From Didemnitutus sp047777955 (GTDB lineage Bacteria > Verrucomicrobiota > Verrucomicrobiia > Opitutales > Opitutaceae), in NCBI RefSeq assembly GCF_047777955.1, contig NZ_CP180537.1, positions 2,666,001 through 2,730,000 of the forward strand: a DNA stretch of 64,000 bases. Direction: 5' to 3'. Every line of letters begins with the position of its first letter. Position 1 is the first letter of the stretch. A model generated the notes under the pieces. It saw only the letters and a program-made list of their open reading frames with translations. It ran no database searches and had not been told where the DNA came from. This document shows positions 9,101-18,369 of this stretch, one piece after another. Made by a program: the position numbers and the translations under genes.

Positions 9101-9523
9101 CCGGTCGTCCTCGATTCCCCCAACGGCAGCCCGGTGACCTTCACCCCGACCGTGAGCACGATCACCCTGCGCTCGAACCGCTTCTGGGGCGCCGGCCTGC
9201 AGTTCGCTAGCAGCAAGCTGACCGCGCAGATCCGCGCCGCCTACAAGAACGACAACGAAATCTCGGGCACGCGCACGCTCATCGACGCCTCGACCGGCAA
9301 CTACCTCCGTCGCTTCGAGCCCGCGGTGACGCGTGTCGACGTCAGCGCCAGCTACAAGCTGTCGAAGAACTACAGCCTCTTCCTCAGCGGCAAGGACGTC
9401 TTCAATGCCGAGCGCTCGGTCATCGTGCGCGACGACCTCGGCACCTATCCGGCCTACGCGCAGGCCTTCGACCTGAAGCGCTTCGGCGTCACCTGGACGT
9501 TCGGCGTCAGCGGGTCCTGGTAA
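6107..9523 (+). CDS. TonB-dependent outer-membrane receptor with carboxypeptidase-regulatory-like N-terminus
   Basis: A protein of up to 1138 residues. After the signal peptide (AFAATLIAVSATAQ) comes a carboxypeptidase-regulatory-like beta-sandwich (about 42-125; TIRGTITNATNGQTLENV, YGDYEFTNVPAG). The plug domain follows (about 150-290; EFVKFLPGVQVDYG, VSVRGFGPEDTAILIDGMPV, SQGGQINLITK), then a 22-strand-type barrel ending in aromatic Trp, as expected for BamA-dependent insertion. It imports an oligosaccharide or similar large ligand with energy from TonB/ExbBD, which are not in this window. No SusD-like lipoprotein is adjacent, unlike Bacteroidota loci. The start is uncertain: ATG at 6107 gives a long N-terminus, and an internal ATG at 6179 lies close to the hydrophobic core. 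A terminator follows the stop, so it is its own unit. Confidence 0.93.
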   Translation: MRCIPPSRAGALIDFCSRLTRVLAMAFAATLIAVSATAQTPATGTIRGTITNATNGQTLENVVLRLTGSGKQAISNSYGDYEFTNVPAGEVEVRASYVGESDLIARITVVGGETARKDFLFREKEALADNKDGTITLNPYTVNAERYNNARAIAIASERNAVNIKNVVSTDTFGEIPGGNVGEFVKFLPGVQVDYGAYGGAQAGYSEGTASGVSVRGFGPEDTAILIDGMPVSNATPGSLTRQVGLDMLSINNASRVELIKVATPDMPANSQGGQINLITKSAFEFTKPSYNVRLYANYNSLQPMTLKKTPGPVNKSTTKLAPGVDFSATYPFTKTFGVTVTGYANRQYDQTYRAETTASTSGSSSITNSSGAISLTNPAITRFKVTDTPRLVESISGNFRADWRPTPNQTLTGNIQYSKYNSAEAQRRLDFRPTFAAGADWGPTFTKGTTANSTTDMTVTTIDKIGDTKSGYLQYRFVKGGWNISASASLSVSNSQYRDQANGHFSEIALKLNPGQVVFNDLVNGIPTSITTYNRTSNGGGVRDYTNLSNYSLDGTIAKSAESYARNTVGLYRADVSRTLDFIPWLGSNSLSFATGIRRDAEKNEKWGRGTGYRRILDTTKSSLYSIANILDDTYLNVSPGFGYPGQQWGSSYKLYELDQANQLFVEPGATTADARENWYSYVGQQKNLTETRDGIYAMLSGSFLKGRLSFVGGARQEQNTRKGRGPFIDGKWYFAKNADGTLYRDSVLGTLVDFRNTTFLGNSALLGRMASAKVWYPDHAIPASGATPTGLEGAQLARRANYPVNQKQTGDPAPSLSVSYQLTKKIDLKAAWSRSFGMPKLEDGINGVLSNQFNVTENDVEAADGTLGTISVANPGIKASTSTNWDFQVSYYTDTGGKLSVSYWTKSVTNQSETTTLYYNTSPELFSAVLDALGLDAESYQRYKLTTSSNSDSVQKTHGFEYEVRQDFAFLGGWGRNFQVFASYSANTLGTPATPTPVVLDSPNGSPVTFTPTVSTITLRSNRFWGAGLQFASSKLTAQIRAAYKNDNEISGTRTLIDASTGNYLRRFEPAVTRVDVSASYKLSKNYSLFLSGKDVFNAERSVIVRDDLGTYPAYAQAFDLKRFGVTWTFGVSGSW

Positions 9524-9554
9524 TTTGGGTTCATTGCGTTTCGATTGCTAGGGG

Positions 9555-9587
9555 AAGGCCCGGTCTCTTGCGGACCGGGCCTTTTTT
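9555..9587 (+). terminator. Strong rho-independent terminator of the TonB receptor gene
   Basis: An 11-bp perfect stem, AAGGCCCGGTC with GACCGGGCCTT, a 7-base loop (TCTTGCG) and six T residues, beginning about 30 bases after the stop codon. Confidence 0.9.
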
Positions 9588-9618
9588 CCGAAATACCACC
9601 GCCCGCACGTAGCGTCCC

Positions 9619-10292
9619 ATGCCCGCCTCACGTCTCCCCCTCCTCATGTCCTGCCGCCGTCTCGCCCTCCTGCTCAGCCTTGCGCTGCTTCCGCTCCTCC
9701 GCGCCGGCGATGCGCCGCCGCCACCACCCGCCGAGCTCGTGCAGCGCGCGGACAAGATCGTCGCCACGCTCCGCCTCGACGACGCCGCGAAGACGACACG
9801 TGTGCGCGATCTCATCGCCCGGCAATACGCCGCGCTGCGCCCGATCCATCAGCTCCGCGACGAAGGCCTGAAGCTGGCGAAGACCATCGCCGACCCGAAG
9901 GGGCCGAGGCGCGCCGCGCCGACGTGTTCGCCAAGACCGACGCCCAACTCGCCGCCCTCCATGCGCACTACCTCGCCGCCCTCGCGACCGAGCTCACGCC
10001 CGCGCAGATCGACGCGGTCAAGGACGGCATGACCTACGGCGTGCTCCCGCTCACCTACCGCGTCTATCAGGAGATGCTGCCCGACCTCACCGCCGAGCAA
10101 CAGGCCCAGATCCTCGCCTGGCTCACGGAAGCGCGCGAACATGCGATGGACGGCAGCACCTCCGAGGAGAAGCACGCGTGGTTCGGCAAATACAAGGGCC
10201 GGATCAACAACTACCTCGCGAAAGCCGGCTACAACATGAAAGAAGCCGAAAAGAATCTTGCGCATCGCCCCGCCCCCGGCGGCGGCAAATAA
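9619..10292 (+). CDS. DUF3826 family secreted protein (frame disrupted near 9901-9904)
   Basis: The first frame gives a signal peptide (MSCRRLALLLSLALLPLLRAG) and the segment LVQRADKIVATLRLDDAAKTTRVRDLI. The second frame gives ADVFAKTDAQLAALHAHYLAAL, LTPAQIDAVKDGMTYGVLPLTY and the C-terminal AGYNMKEAEKNL. Together they make one DUF3826 protein of about 225 residues. Joining them needs one extra base near 9901-9904 (AAGGGGCCGAGG, which would read K-G-A-E). Function is unknown. DUF3826 genes often sit beside pectate lyases, as here, where a PL1-type lyase starts 19 bases downstream. A helical, secreted accessory role in pectin use is inference. The frame break may be a sequencing error or a real mutation. 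Confidence 0.75.
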
Positions 10293-10311
10293 TCGTCCTC
10301 CTCCGGTCACC

Positions 10312-12018
10312 ATGAAACTCCCTCGCTTCACCCGCCACGCGCTCCTCGGCGCCGTCGTCACCGCGGCCACCACCGCGGCTCTCGCCCAAGGTTACCCGAC
10401 GGTCCCGCCGGACATCATGGCCGCCGCCCGCGCGGAGACCGCAATCACCGACAAGCTCTCCGACGAGGCCTGGGCGCGCGCCCAGCCCGAGATCCAGGCC
10501 TGGACCGCCAAGGGCAAACCCTACCTGCCCGGCGCCGCGCAGCCCTCCGACCTCCCGCAGGCGAAGATCCCCGCCTTCCCCGGCGCGTGGGGCGGCGGCA
10601 TGTATTCCTTCGGCGGCCGCGGCGGCAAGGTCATCGTCGTCACCAACCTCAACGATTCCGGCCCGGGCTCCTTCCGCGACGCCTGCGAGCAGGCCGGCCC
10701 GCGCATCATCGTCTTCAACGTCGCCGGCGTCATCCGCCTCAAGGACCGCCTCAGCATCCGCGCGCCCTACGTCACCATCGTCGGCAACACCGCGCCGGGC
10801 GACGGCGTCTGCATCGCCGGCGACACCGTGCAGCTCGACACCCACGACATCATCGTCCGCCACCTGCGCTTCCGCCGCGGCAAGACCGACCCCGCCGACC
10901 GCGACGACTCCCTCGGCGGCAACCCGACCGGCAACCTCATCATCGACCACGTCTCCTCGTCCTGGAGCCTCGACGAGAACATCTCGATGTATCGCCACAT
11001 GTATCGCCCGCCCGGCGGGGGCAAGGACCTGAAGCTCCCCACCGTCAACGTCACCATCCAGAACTCCATCTCCTCGGAATCCCTCAACATCTTCCACCAC
11101 GCCTTCGGCTCCACCATCGGCGGACTCAACAGCACGTTCCATCACAACCTCTGGGCCTGCAACACCGGCCGCAACCCGAGCGTCGGCATGTATGGCGACT
11201 TCACCTTCGTGAACAACGTGCTCTTCAACTGGCGCCACCGCACCGTCGACGGCGGCGACCATCGCAGCGAGTTCAACATCTTCAACAACTACTTCAAACC
11301 CGGCCCCGGCACGCCCGACAACGACGTCCGCTACCGCCTGCTCAAGCCCGAATCCGAGCGCAGCAAGACCGTCGTCGACCATTTCGGCAAAGCCTACGTC
11401 GCCGGCAACGTCGTCGAAGGCGTCGACCGCGTGACCAAGGACAACTGGGACGGCGGCGTCCAGCCCGACGTCCGCCAGCACGCGCTGAAGGACGTGCTCG
11501 CCCGGATCCGCGTCGACCAGCCCTTCCCGCACGCCCCGCTCCCGATCACCGACGCGACCAAGGCCTACGCCCACGTGCTCGCCCACGTCGGCGCCACGTT
11601 GCCGCGCCGGGACGCGGTCGACACGCGCATCATCGAGGAGGTCCGCACCGGCGTCATCCCGCCGCTGAAGATCGCCGCCGGCTCCGTCGAGAAAGCCCAC
11701 TTCTACGGCTACGCGCAGAAATACACCGACGAGCTCATCCAACTCGTCCCGAAAGGCTTCATCACCGACCCGAGCGAGGTCGGCGGCTGGCCCGACTACC
11801 AGGGCACGCCCTACGTCGACAGCGACGGCGACGGCATGCCCGACACCTGGGAGAGCGCGCACGGCCTGAACCCGCACGACGCCTCCGACGCGATCAAGGA
11901 CGCCAACGGCGACGGCTACACCAACATCGAGAAGTTCATCTACGGCCTCGACCCGCGCGCCCCGAAGACCGACTGGACCGACCTGAAGAACAACGTCGAT
12001 CCGCTCGAGAAGCCGTAA
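10312..12018 (+). CDS. Pectate lyase-like protein (PL1 type) with C-terminal calcium-binding repeats
   Basis: A protein of 568 residues with a signal peptide (about 1-26). The beta-helix region (about 85-400) carries typical pectate lyase features: FPGAWGGGMYSFGGRGGKV, VTNLNDSGPGSFRDAC, IIDHVSSSWSLDEN and HHNLWACNTGRNPSVG, the last including the Arg of the cleavage site in PL1-type enzymes. The C-terminus (about 520-560) has a thrombospondin type 3-like motif, DSDGDGMPDTWE and DANGDGYTNIEK, which normally binds calcium. It would cleave homogalacturonan by beta-elimination outside the cytoplasm. ATG 10312 is preferred over an in-frame ATG at 10258 because it sits directly before the signal peptide. 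It lies between DUF3826 and GH95 in a probable operon. Confidence 0.9.
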   Translation: MKLPRFTRHALLGAVVTAATTAALAQGYPTVPPDIMAAARAETAITDKLSDEAWARAQPEIQAWTAKGKPYLPGAAQPSDLPQAKIPAFPGAWGGGMYSFGGRGGKVIVVTNLNDSGPGSFRDACEQAGPRIIVFNVAGVIRLKDRLSIRAPYVTIVGNTAPGDGVCIAGDTVQLDTHDIIVRHLRFRRGKTDPADRDDSLGGNPTGNLIIDHVSSSWSLDENISMYRHMYRPPGGGKDLKLPTVNVTIQNSISSESLNIFHHAFGSTIGGLNSTFHHNLWACNTGRNPSVGMYGDFTFVNNVLFNWRHRTVDGGDHRSEFNIFNNYFKPGPGTPDNDVRYRLLKPESERSKTVVDHFGKAYVAGNVVEGVDRVTKDNWDGGVQPDVRQHALKDVLARIRVDQPFPHAPLPITDATKAYAHVLAHVGATLPRRDAVDTRIIEEVRTGVIPPLKIAAGSVEKAHFYGYAQKYTDELIQLVPKGFITDPSEVGGWPDYQGTPYVDSDGDGMPDTWESAHGLNPHDASDAIKDANGDGYTNIEKFIYGLDPRAPKTDWTDLKNNVDPLEKP

Positions 12019-12032
12019 TCTCTTTTGCCTCC

Positions 12033-12058
12033 GGGTCGTTGCCCCCAACGGCCCTTTT
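12033..12058 (+). terminator. Possible terminator between the pectate lyase and GH95 genes
   Basis: A 9-bp stem (12033-12041 with 12046-12054, one G-U pair), 4-base loop and four T residues. A second, T-less palindrome follows at 12080-12114 (GGCAGG/CCTGCC outside GCGGTTG/CAACCGC). Read-through into GH95 may be partial. Confidence 0.5.
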
Positions 12059-12123
12059 CGTTACCCGTCCCGCCATTACGGCAGGCGCGGTTGCCCGCAA
12101 CCGCCCTTCCTGCCCCGCCCGCC

Positions 12124-14466
12124 ATGCGCCTCCCTTTTCTCGCCGCCGCCCTCCTCCTGCTCGCCGCCGCTCCGCTGCGTTCCGCCGGCGTGGTCGCTGA
12201 ACTCTCAACCCTCAACGCTCAACTCTGGTATCCCCACCCCGCGGCCAAGTGGGAGGAAGCCCTGCCCGTCGGCAGCGGCCGCCTCGGCGCGATGGTCTTC
12301 GGCGGCACGGAGAACGAGCGCATCCAGTTCAACGAGGACACGCTCTGGCTCGGCCAGCCGCACGATTACGTCCGCGCCGGCTCCGGCGCAGCGCTCCTCG
12401 AAGTCCGCCGCCTCCTCGCCGCCGGCGACGTCAAGGCCGCCGAGACGCTCGCGCGCGCCAAGGTGCTCAGCGATCCCGTCCGCCAGAAGGCCTACCAACC
12501 CTGCGGCGACCTCCGCCTGCACTTCCCCGGCCACACCGCCGCGCACGACTACCGCCGCTCGCTCGATCTCGACACCGCACTCGCCGCCACCCGCTACACG
12601 GTCGACGGCGTGACGTTCACCCGCACCGTCTTCGCCAGCTACCCGGACAACGTGATCGTCGTCCGCCTCGAAGCCGACCGCCCCGGCGCGCTCACGTTCA
12701 CCCTCCAACTCGACTCGCCGCACCAGGACACGCGCACCTCGTCCGCCGTGGCGGCGAATGCCCCGCCCCGCGAGGCATCGCTCAAGCTCACCGGTCGCGT
12801 CCAGGCCGGAGGCCTGAGCTTCGAGGCGCGCGTCCTCCTGCAGCACGACGGCGGCACCGTCGCCGCCGCCGACCGCGCCCTCACCGTCACCGGCGCGACC
12901 ACGGCCACGCTGCGCCTCGTTGCCGCCACGAGTTTCAAGAACTTCCAGGACATCTCCGCCGACCCCGCCACGCGCTGCGCCGGCTTCCTCGCGGGCGCGG
13001 CGGCGCAGCCCTACGCCGCCCTGCTCGCCCGCCACGTCGCCGATCACCAGCGCCTCTTCCGGCGCGCCGCCCTCGACCTCGGCACCACGCCCGCCGCGGC
13101 GCTTCCCACCGACGAGCGCGTGCGCCGGGCCAAGGCCGCCGGCGGCATCGACGCCGATCCCGCGCTCGCCGCCCTCGAGTTCGCCTACGGCCGCTATCTG
13201 ATGATCGCCAGCAGCCGTCCGGGCTCCCAGCCGGCGAATCTCCAGGGCGTCTGGAACGAGCTGCTCAACCCGCCGTGGGAGTCGAAATACACCACGAACA
13301 TCAATTTCGAGATGAACTACTGGCTCGCGGAGACCACCGGCCTCGGCGAATGCCACGAGCCGTTCTTCGCCGCCATCGACGACCTGCGCGTCAGCGGCGC
13401 GCGCACCGCGCAAAAACTCTACGGCGCGCGCGGCTGGGTGCTGCACCACAACTTCGACCTCTGGCGCGGCACCGCGCCGATCAACAACATCGACGGCATC
13501 TGGCCCACCGGCGGCGCCTGGCTCTGCTGGCACCTCTGGGAGCGCTACCTTTTCACCGGCGACCGCGACTTCCTCGCCCAGCGCGCCTACCCCGCGATGA
13601 AGGAGGCGTCGCTCTTCTTCGTCGACAGCCTCGTCCGCGAGCCGAAGCACGGCTGGCTCGTCACCTCGCCGTCGTTCTCGCCCGAGCAGGGCACGATGAC
13701 GATCGGTCCGGCCATGGACACCCAGCTCATTCGCGCCCTCTGGCGCACCACGCGCGACGCCGCGCGACTGCTCGGTCGCGACGCCGCCTTCGCCGCCGAG
13801 CTCGACGCGAAACTGAAACAGCTCCCGCCCGACCTGATCGGCCAACACGGCCAGCTCCAGGAGTGGCTCGACGACGTCGACGTGCCGAACAACAACCACC
13901 GCCACATGTCCCCGCTCTGGGACCTTTACCCGGGCGACGGATTCACCCCGGCGCACGCCGACATCTACGCCGCGGCGAAGAAACTCCTCGCCTGGCGCGG
14001 CGACGGCAGCACCGGCTGGAGCTACGCCTGGCGCATTCCGCTCTGGGCCCGCGTCGGCGACGGCGACATGGCCTACCGCCAGCTCTCGCTCCTGCTCGCC
14101 AAGCGCACGCTCCCGAACCTCTTCGATCTCTGCGGCCCGTTCCAGATCGACGGCAACTTCGGCGCCACCGCCGGCATCGTCGAGATGCTCCTGCAGAGCC
14201 ACCAGCGCACCGACGACGGCACCGTGATCCTCGACCTGCTCCCCGCTCTGCCGCGGACCTGGCCCACCGGCTCCGTCCACGGCCTCCGCGCCCGCGACGG
14301 CTTCACCGTCGACCTCGCCTGGCACGAGGGAAAACTCACCACCGCCACGGTGCGCTCCACGCTCGGGCGCCCGCTCGTCCTCCGCCACGCCGGCCGCGAG
14401 TCGCGTCTCACCCTCGCGGTCGGGCAGACCGCAACCATCAATGCCTCGCTGGCTGATCAGCGCTGA
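12124..14466 (+). CDS. GH95 family alpha-L-fucosidase (or alpha-L-galactosidase)
   Basis: A protein of 780 residues with a signal peptide (MRLPFLAAALLLLAAAPLRS). The N-terminal beta domain starts with WYPHPAAKWEEALPVGSGRLGAMVFGG and FNEDTLWLGQP, diagnostic of GH95. The (alpha/alpha)6 barrel follows. TNINFEMNYW supplies the two Asn residues that activate water in characterised members, SFSPEQGT the region of the general acid Glu, and DGNFGATAGIVEMLLQSH the conserved Asp. The enzyme inverts at terminal alpha-1,2-fucose or, in some members, alpha-L-galactose, as found on xyloglucan and pectin side chains. ATG 12124 is chosen over 12025 because it begins the signal peptide. The 3' end overlaps the convergent esterase gene by 10 bases. 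Confidence 0.92.
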   Translation: MRLPFLAAALLLLAAAPLRSAGVVAELSTLNAQLWYPHPAAKWEEALPVGSGRLGAMVFGGTENERIQFNEDTLWLGQPHDYVRAGSGAALLEVRRLLAAGDVKAAETLARAKVLSDPVRQKAYQPCGDLRLHFPGHTAAHDYRRSLDLDTALAATRYTVDGVTFTRTVFASYPDNVIVVRLEADRPGALTFTLQLDSPHQDTRTSSAVAANAPPREASLKLTGRVQAGGLSFEARVLLQHDGGTVAAADRALTVTGATTATLRLVAATSFKNFQDISADPATRCAGFLAGAAAQPYAALLARHVADHQRLFRRAALDLGTTPAAALPTDERVRRAKAAGGIDADPALAALEFAYGRYLMIASSRPGSQPANLQGVWNELLNPPWESKYTTNINFEMNYWLAETTGLGECHEPFFAAIDDLRVSGARTAQKLYGARGWVLHHNFDLWRGTAPINNIDGIWPTGGAWLCWHLWERYLFTGDRDFLAQRAYPAMKEASLFFVDSLVREPKHGWLVTSPSFSPEQGTMTIGPAMDTQLIRALWRTTRDAARLLGRDAAFAAELDAKLKQLPPDLIGQHGQLQEWLDDVDVPNNNHRHMSPLWDLYPGDGFTPAHADIYAAAKKLLAWRGDGSTGWSYAWRIPLWARVGDGDMAYRQLSLLLAKRTLPNLFDLCGPFQIDGNFGATAGIVEMLLQSHQRTDDGTVILDLLPALPRTWPTGSVHGLRARDGFTVDLAWHEGKLTTATVRSTLGRPLVLRHAGRESRLTLAVGQTATINASLADQR

Positions 14467-15673
14467 AGTTCCCGCAGGGCCGCTTCGGCGGCCTCGGGCG
14501 TGTGCAGGGCGTTCGTGGGGAGCTCGTCGGCGGTCTTGAAGACCCGCATGGCGTCCGGCGACTCGAGCGCGACGTGCGACTCGTCGCAATCCTCCTTCAG
14601 TCCGAGCTCGCGCGCGAGGAAACGATACATCGCCGCGCGCTTCGACGGTCCGTAGTCGTGCCCTTCCGTGGCGAGATGGACGTTGGCCACCTTGTCCTCC
14701 GCGTCGTAGAGGCGGTAGACGTGCTGGAGAAAGGGAAACTCGCTCGTGGCCGTGGCCTGGGTCCAGTCGCCGCCGTCGGAGACGACGAGCATTGGCCGCG
14801 GGGCGGCCAGCGCGGCGATCAGGGCGTTGCTCGCGAAGTGCTCCGCGCTGCGGTGGATCGGCAGGCCGCTCTCGCACGGACAGCCGCCGAAAAATACGAC
14901 GACACCATCACGACGGGCACGGTCGCCGCCACCCGCGGCTCGAGCGCCGTCAGCAGCAAGGCCTCCGTCGCGCCGCCCGACTCGCCCGTCACGGCGAGGC
15001 GCGTCTTGTCCACGCCGCGCAGCGACGCCAGGAAGTCGATCGCGCGCAGGTTGGTCCACAGCTGCATCGTCAAGGCAAACGGCCGCCGGTGCGCCGACGC
15101 CCCGAACTGCACCAGCGAGTCGCCGTAGCCGAACATGTCGATCGACAACACCACGGCGCCCATCCGCGCCAGCGTCGCCGCCCGGCGCTGCACGCTTTCG
15201 TGGAACCGCCCGTGCCGGGCCCAGTCCGCCGGCGTGTCGACGCCCGGGGTGTGACCGTGGGTGGTCAGCACCGCGGGGACGCGCCGGGCCGGCCGCAGCG
15301 GCCGGTAGAGATTGCCGCAGGCATAGACGCCCGGCAGCGGCTCGAACATCACGTTCTGCACCGTGTAGCCGTCGTGGGCGCGCGGCTCGCTGACCATGGC
15401 GTTGAGGGGCGTGCGCTTCGGCCAGGGCGCGAGGCCGGCGCCTTCCTGGATCTTGCGGCGCGTCAGCTCCGCGTAGGCCGTCCACGCCGCGCGCGTGTCG
15501 AACTGCCTCGCCGCCGCCCGCAGCACGGCGTCGCCCTGCTCGGGCGTGAGGTAGGCGCGCACGCACAGGGTCGGCCCTTCCGCCGCCGGCGCGGGCAGGC
15601 CGGGCGGCAGCCAATCGACCGACGCCGACGCGGCAGCCGCAGACACGAGCAGGACGGCAAGGAGCTTCACCAT
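14457..15673 (-). CDS. Secreted alpha/beta hydrolase, acetylxylan-esterase-like (frame disrupted at 14890-14894)
   Basis: The N-terminal frame runs from ATG 15673 through a signal peptide (MVKLLAVLLVSAAAASA), VPAVLTTHGHTPG (oxyanion region) and VTGESGGATEALLL (G-x-S-x-G nucleophile). The C-terminal frame continues with FFGGCPCESGLPIHRS, APRPMLVVSDGGDWTQ (acid region) and LATEGHDYGPSKRAAMYRFL (catalytic His). They join if a run of five T on the coding strand (14890-14894) is read as six, giving S-S-Y-F-F-G-G. Total length is about 405 residues, with a complete triad. It would remove acetyl or related esters from plant polysaccharide; the family within the alpha/beta hydrolases is not certain. 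The start overlaps the stop of the GH78 gene by 7 bases, and the gene ends the minus-strand operon. Confidence 0.8.
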
Positions 15674-18369
15674 GGGGTTTCGAAGGAGTAGACGCCCGAC
15701 CCCACCTCGATAACCGCACGGTCTCCGTCGATGCGAACGAATTTTACCCCGGCCGCAGCGGCGAGCGGCGCGCCACTCTCGCGAATCGCGGCGACGTCCC
15801 GCGTCGGCAGATGGACCGTCGCCGTGGCGTTGGCGGGAACGGTCACGTGCAGCGCGAACTTCCCGCTCCCGCGCTCCCAGCGCACGCGATACTCGCCGGC
15901 CACCGTGCGCTGCGTCGCCTCGGCCCAGGTCAGATCCCCGACGGGCTGCGGACGGACGACGGCATGCCGGAAGCCCGGTCGTTCGGGATCGGGCGCGATG
16001 CCGGCCACGCGCTGGTAGAACCACTCGATCACCTGGCCGAGCATGAAGTGATTGTGCGACGCGCCGAGCGAGGCGTGCCACGATTCGGTCAGCGCCGTGG
16101 CGCCGAGCTTGAGCTGGTAGCCGTAGCCGGGCTTCTCGTCCTGGTTGATCAGCCGGTAGATCACGTCGTCGCGCCCGGCCTGGGCCAGCGCGAGCAGGAG
16201 GTAGCGGAAACCGATGTCGCCCGCGCTGGCGTAGCCCTTGTCCTCGACGTCCCGGATCAGCGCGGCCAGCACGGCCGGCCGGTCGCTCTCCTCGACGAGG
16301 CCGAGCGCGAGCGGGATGCAGAGCGCGGCCTGCGAGGCCGTGCCGTAGAGGCCGTCGGCGCGGCGGAACTTCGCGATGTAGGCGCGGCGGATCTCCGTCG
16401 CGCGCCGGGTGTAGCGCGCGGCGTCGTCGGCGTGGCCGAGCAGCGCCGCCGTCCGGGCCAGCGTGCGCGCGTCCTCGTAGAAGAACGCCGTGGCGGTGAT
16501 CGGCGGCGGCGTGAGGTTGGCCCGCTTGCCGCTGTTCAGCGCGTAGTCATACCAGTCGCCCAGCCCGTCGCTCAGGATGTCGTGGTCCGCCCGGGATTCG
16601 AGGAACGCGAAGTAGCGCTGCATCGCCGGATAGTAGTCGCGCAGCAGCGCTTCGTCGCCGGTGAACTCGCGCTGCTGCCACGGCACGAGGAAAAACGCCG
16701 CGCCCCACTCCGCCGCGTTGCGGAAGCCGCCCTTGAACTCGACGTATTCGGGCGCGATGTTCGGCACCAGGCCGTCGGGCAGCTGCGCCTCCGCCATGTC
16801 GCGCATGGCCTTCGCGTAGGTCCGCGTGACGTCGAACTCGTGGCGGATCGACGGACCGTTGAGGTGGAACTGCTCGATCCAGCCGAGTTTCTCGCGGTGC
16901 GGGCAGTCGGTCAGGATCGAGACGAGATTAGACGCCTGCGCCCAGCGCACGAGGCCGCGGATGCGGTTCAGCAATGGGTTCGAGGTGGCGAACTCGCCCG
17001 CCGGCTCGACGGCCGCACGCACGATCACCATCTGCAGCCGGTCGATCCTCGGCGCAGCGCCGCCCGGCCGCGCCGGAATCAGCTCCGCCCGCACGTAGCG
17101 CGAGCCCACGTAGTAGAACTGCGGGAACCAGGTCTCGGTGCCGTCCGTCGCCTTCGTGTATTGCCACCACGCGCTGCCGCGGTGCGCGCCGCCCATCGTG
17201 CCGCGCTCGATGCTGCCGTCGTCCTTCACGACCTCCCCGGGCACCAGGCGCACCGTCGCGCCGGCCGGCCCGCTCACGGTCAGGCGCGGCATGAAGGACG
17301 TGTTCTGCCCGAAATCGAACAACACCGCGCCGTCCGCCAGCGTCCGCACGCTGACCGGCTCGCGCGTCTCGATGGCGCGCAGCGGCTCGTTGGCGTGCGC
17401 GGCGCCGCGCAAGGCGCCCAGCGGCGCCGTCGCGATCTTCACCGGCGTCCAGCCTTCCGGCGCGGCGCCGACGCGATCCCAGCCCGCCGGCAGCCGGCGG
17501 GCATCGTAATCCTCGCCGCCGTAGCTGCTCGACCAGGTGATCGGGCCCGGCTGCGTGCGCCAGCTCCCGTCGGTGCCGACGAACTCCACCGTGCCGTCGG
17601 CATACTCGAGCCGCAGCTGGGCGATGGCGCGGAGTTCGCCGTAGTGGCTGGTGAACTTCGCGAAGCGGCCGTCCTTGCGCTCGACGTGATACATGCCGCG
17701 CCCGAGCGCGAGCCCGATGGCGTTGGCGCCGGCGGCGAGCTGCGCCGTGACGTCGTGCGTGTCGTAGAGCACCGTGTCGCGATAGTCGGTCCAACCCGGC
17801 GCGAGCAGATCCGCGCCGACCTTGGCGCCGTTGAGAAAGGCCTCGTATTGCCCGAGCCCGGTGACGTGCAGCAGCGCGCGCTGCAGGCCGGGCTTCACGG
17901 CGAACTCGCGCCGGAGCAGCGCTCCTTCGGCATTCGGCGCCGCCTCGATCCACTGCGCGTGCCAGTCCTCCGCGCGCAGGAGCCCCATCGTCCACTCCGC
18001 CGGCGCGCTCCACGGCGTCGCCGCGCCGGCGCCATCCCAGACGCGCACCTTCCAGAACACCCGTTGCGAGCTCGCGAGCGGACGTCCGGCGTAGGCGATC
18101 CACGCCGTCTGGTCGGACGCCACGCGGCCGCTGTCCCAGAGGTCGCCGCGATCGGCCGCGAGTTGCTCACGCGTCGACGCCACGAGCACCTGCCAGGCGG
18201 TCTGGCGCGATCCGCGCGCGTCGTCGCGCAGCTGCCAGCTCAGTCGCGGCGCCGACACGTCGATGCCCAGTGGCGCGACCGCGCTCTCGCATTTCAGGTC
18301 CATGACCTGCAACGCAGCCACGGCGTCGAGGGCGCACGCGGCCAAGAGGAAAAGAACGAGCCGTTTCAT
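15667..18369 (-). CDS. GH78 alpha-L-rhamnosidase
   Basis: A protein of 900 residues with signal peptide MKRLVLFLLAACALDAVAA. N-terminal fibronectin-like domain (LKCESAVAPLGIDVSAPRLSWQL), a carbohydrate-binding jelly roll (VTGLGQYEAFLNGAKVG, GWTDYRDTVLYDT), then the (alpha/alpha)6 catalytic barrel. TDCPHREKLGWIEQ keeps the general acid Glu of the CPxRxExLGW motif, and SLGASHNHFMLG precedes the C-terminal beta domain. It hydrolyses terminal alpha-L-rhamnose, for example from rhamnogalacturonan fragments. It sits between a sialidase-fold gene (TGATG overlap at its start) and an esterase, consistent with stepwise removal of decorations and rhamnose. Secretion is predicted from the signal peptide. 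Confidence 0.93.
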   Translation of the reverse strand: MKRLVLFLLAACALDAVAALQVMDLKCESAVAPLGIDVSAPRLSWQLRDDARGSRQTAWQVLVASTREQLAADRGDLWDSGRVASDQTAWIAYAGRPLASSQRVFWKVRVWDGAGAATPWSAPAEWTMGLLRAEDWHAQWIEAAPNAEGALLRREFAVKPGLQRALLHVTGLGQYEAFLNGAKVGADLLAPGWTDYRDTVLYDTHDVTAQLAAGANAIGLALGRGMYHVERKDGRFAKFTSHYGELRAIAQLRLEYADGTVEFVGTDGSWRTQPGPITWSSSYGGEDYDARRLPAGWDRVGAAPEGWTPVKIATAPLGALRGAAHANEPLRAIETREPVSVRTLADGAVLFDFGQNTSFMPRLTVSGPAGATVRLVPGEVVKDDGSIERGTMGGAHRGSAWWQYTKATDGTETWFPQFYYVGSRYVRAELIPARPGGAAPRIDRLQMVIVRAAVEPAGEFATSNPLLNRIRGLVRWAQASNLVSILTDCPHREKLGWIEQFHLNGPSIRHEFDVTRTYAKAMRDMAEAQLPDGLVPNIAPEYVEFKGGFRNAAEWGAAFFLVPWQQREFTGDEALLRDYYPAMQRYFAFLESRADHDILSDGLGDWYDYALNSGKRANLTPPPITATAFFYEDARTLARTAALLGHADDAARYTRRATEIRRAYIAKFRRADGLYGTASQAALCIPLALGLVEESDRPAVLAALIRDVEDKGYASAGDIGFRYLLLALAQAGRDDVIYRLINQDEKPGYGYQLKLGATALTESWHASLGASHNHFMLGQVIEWFYQRVAGIAPDPERPGFRHAVVRPQPVGDLTWAEATQRTVAGEYRVRWERGSGKFALHVTVPANATATVHLPTRDVAAIRESGAPLAAAAGVKFVRIDGDRAVIEVGSGVYSFETPW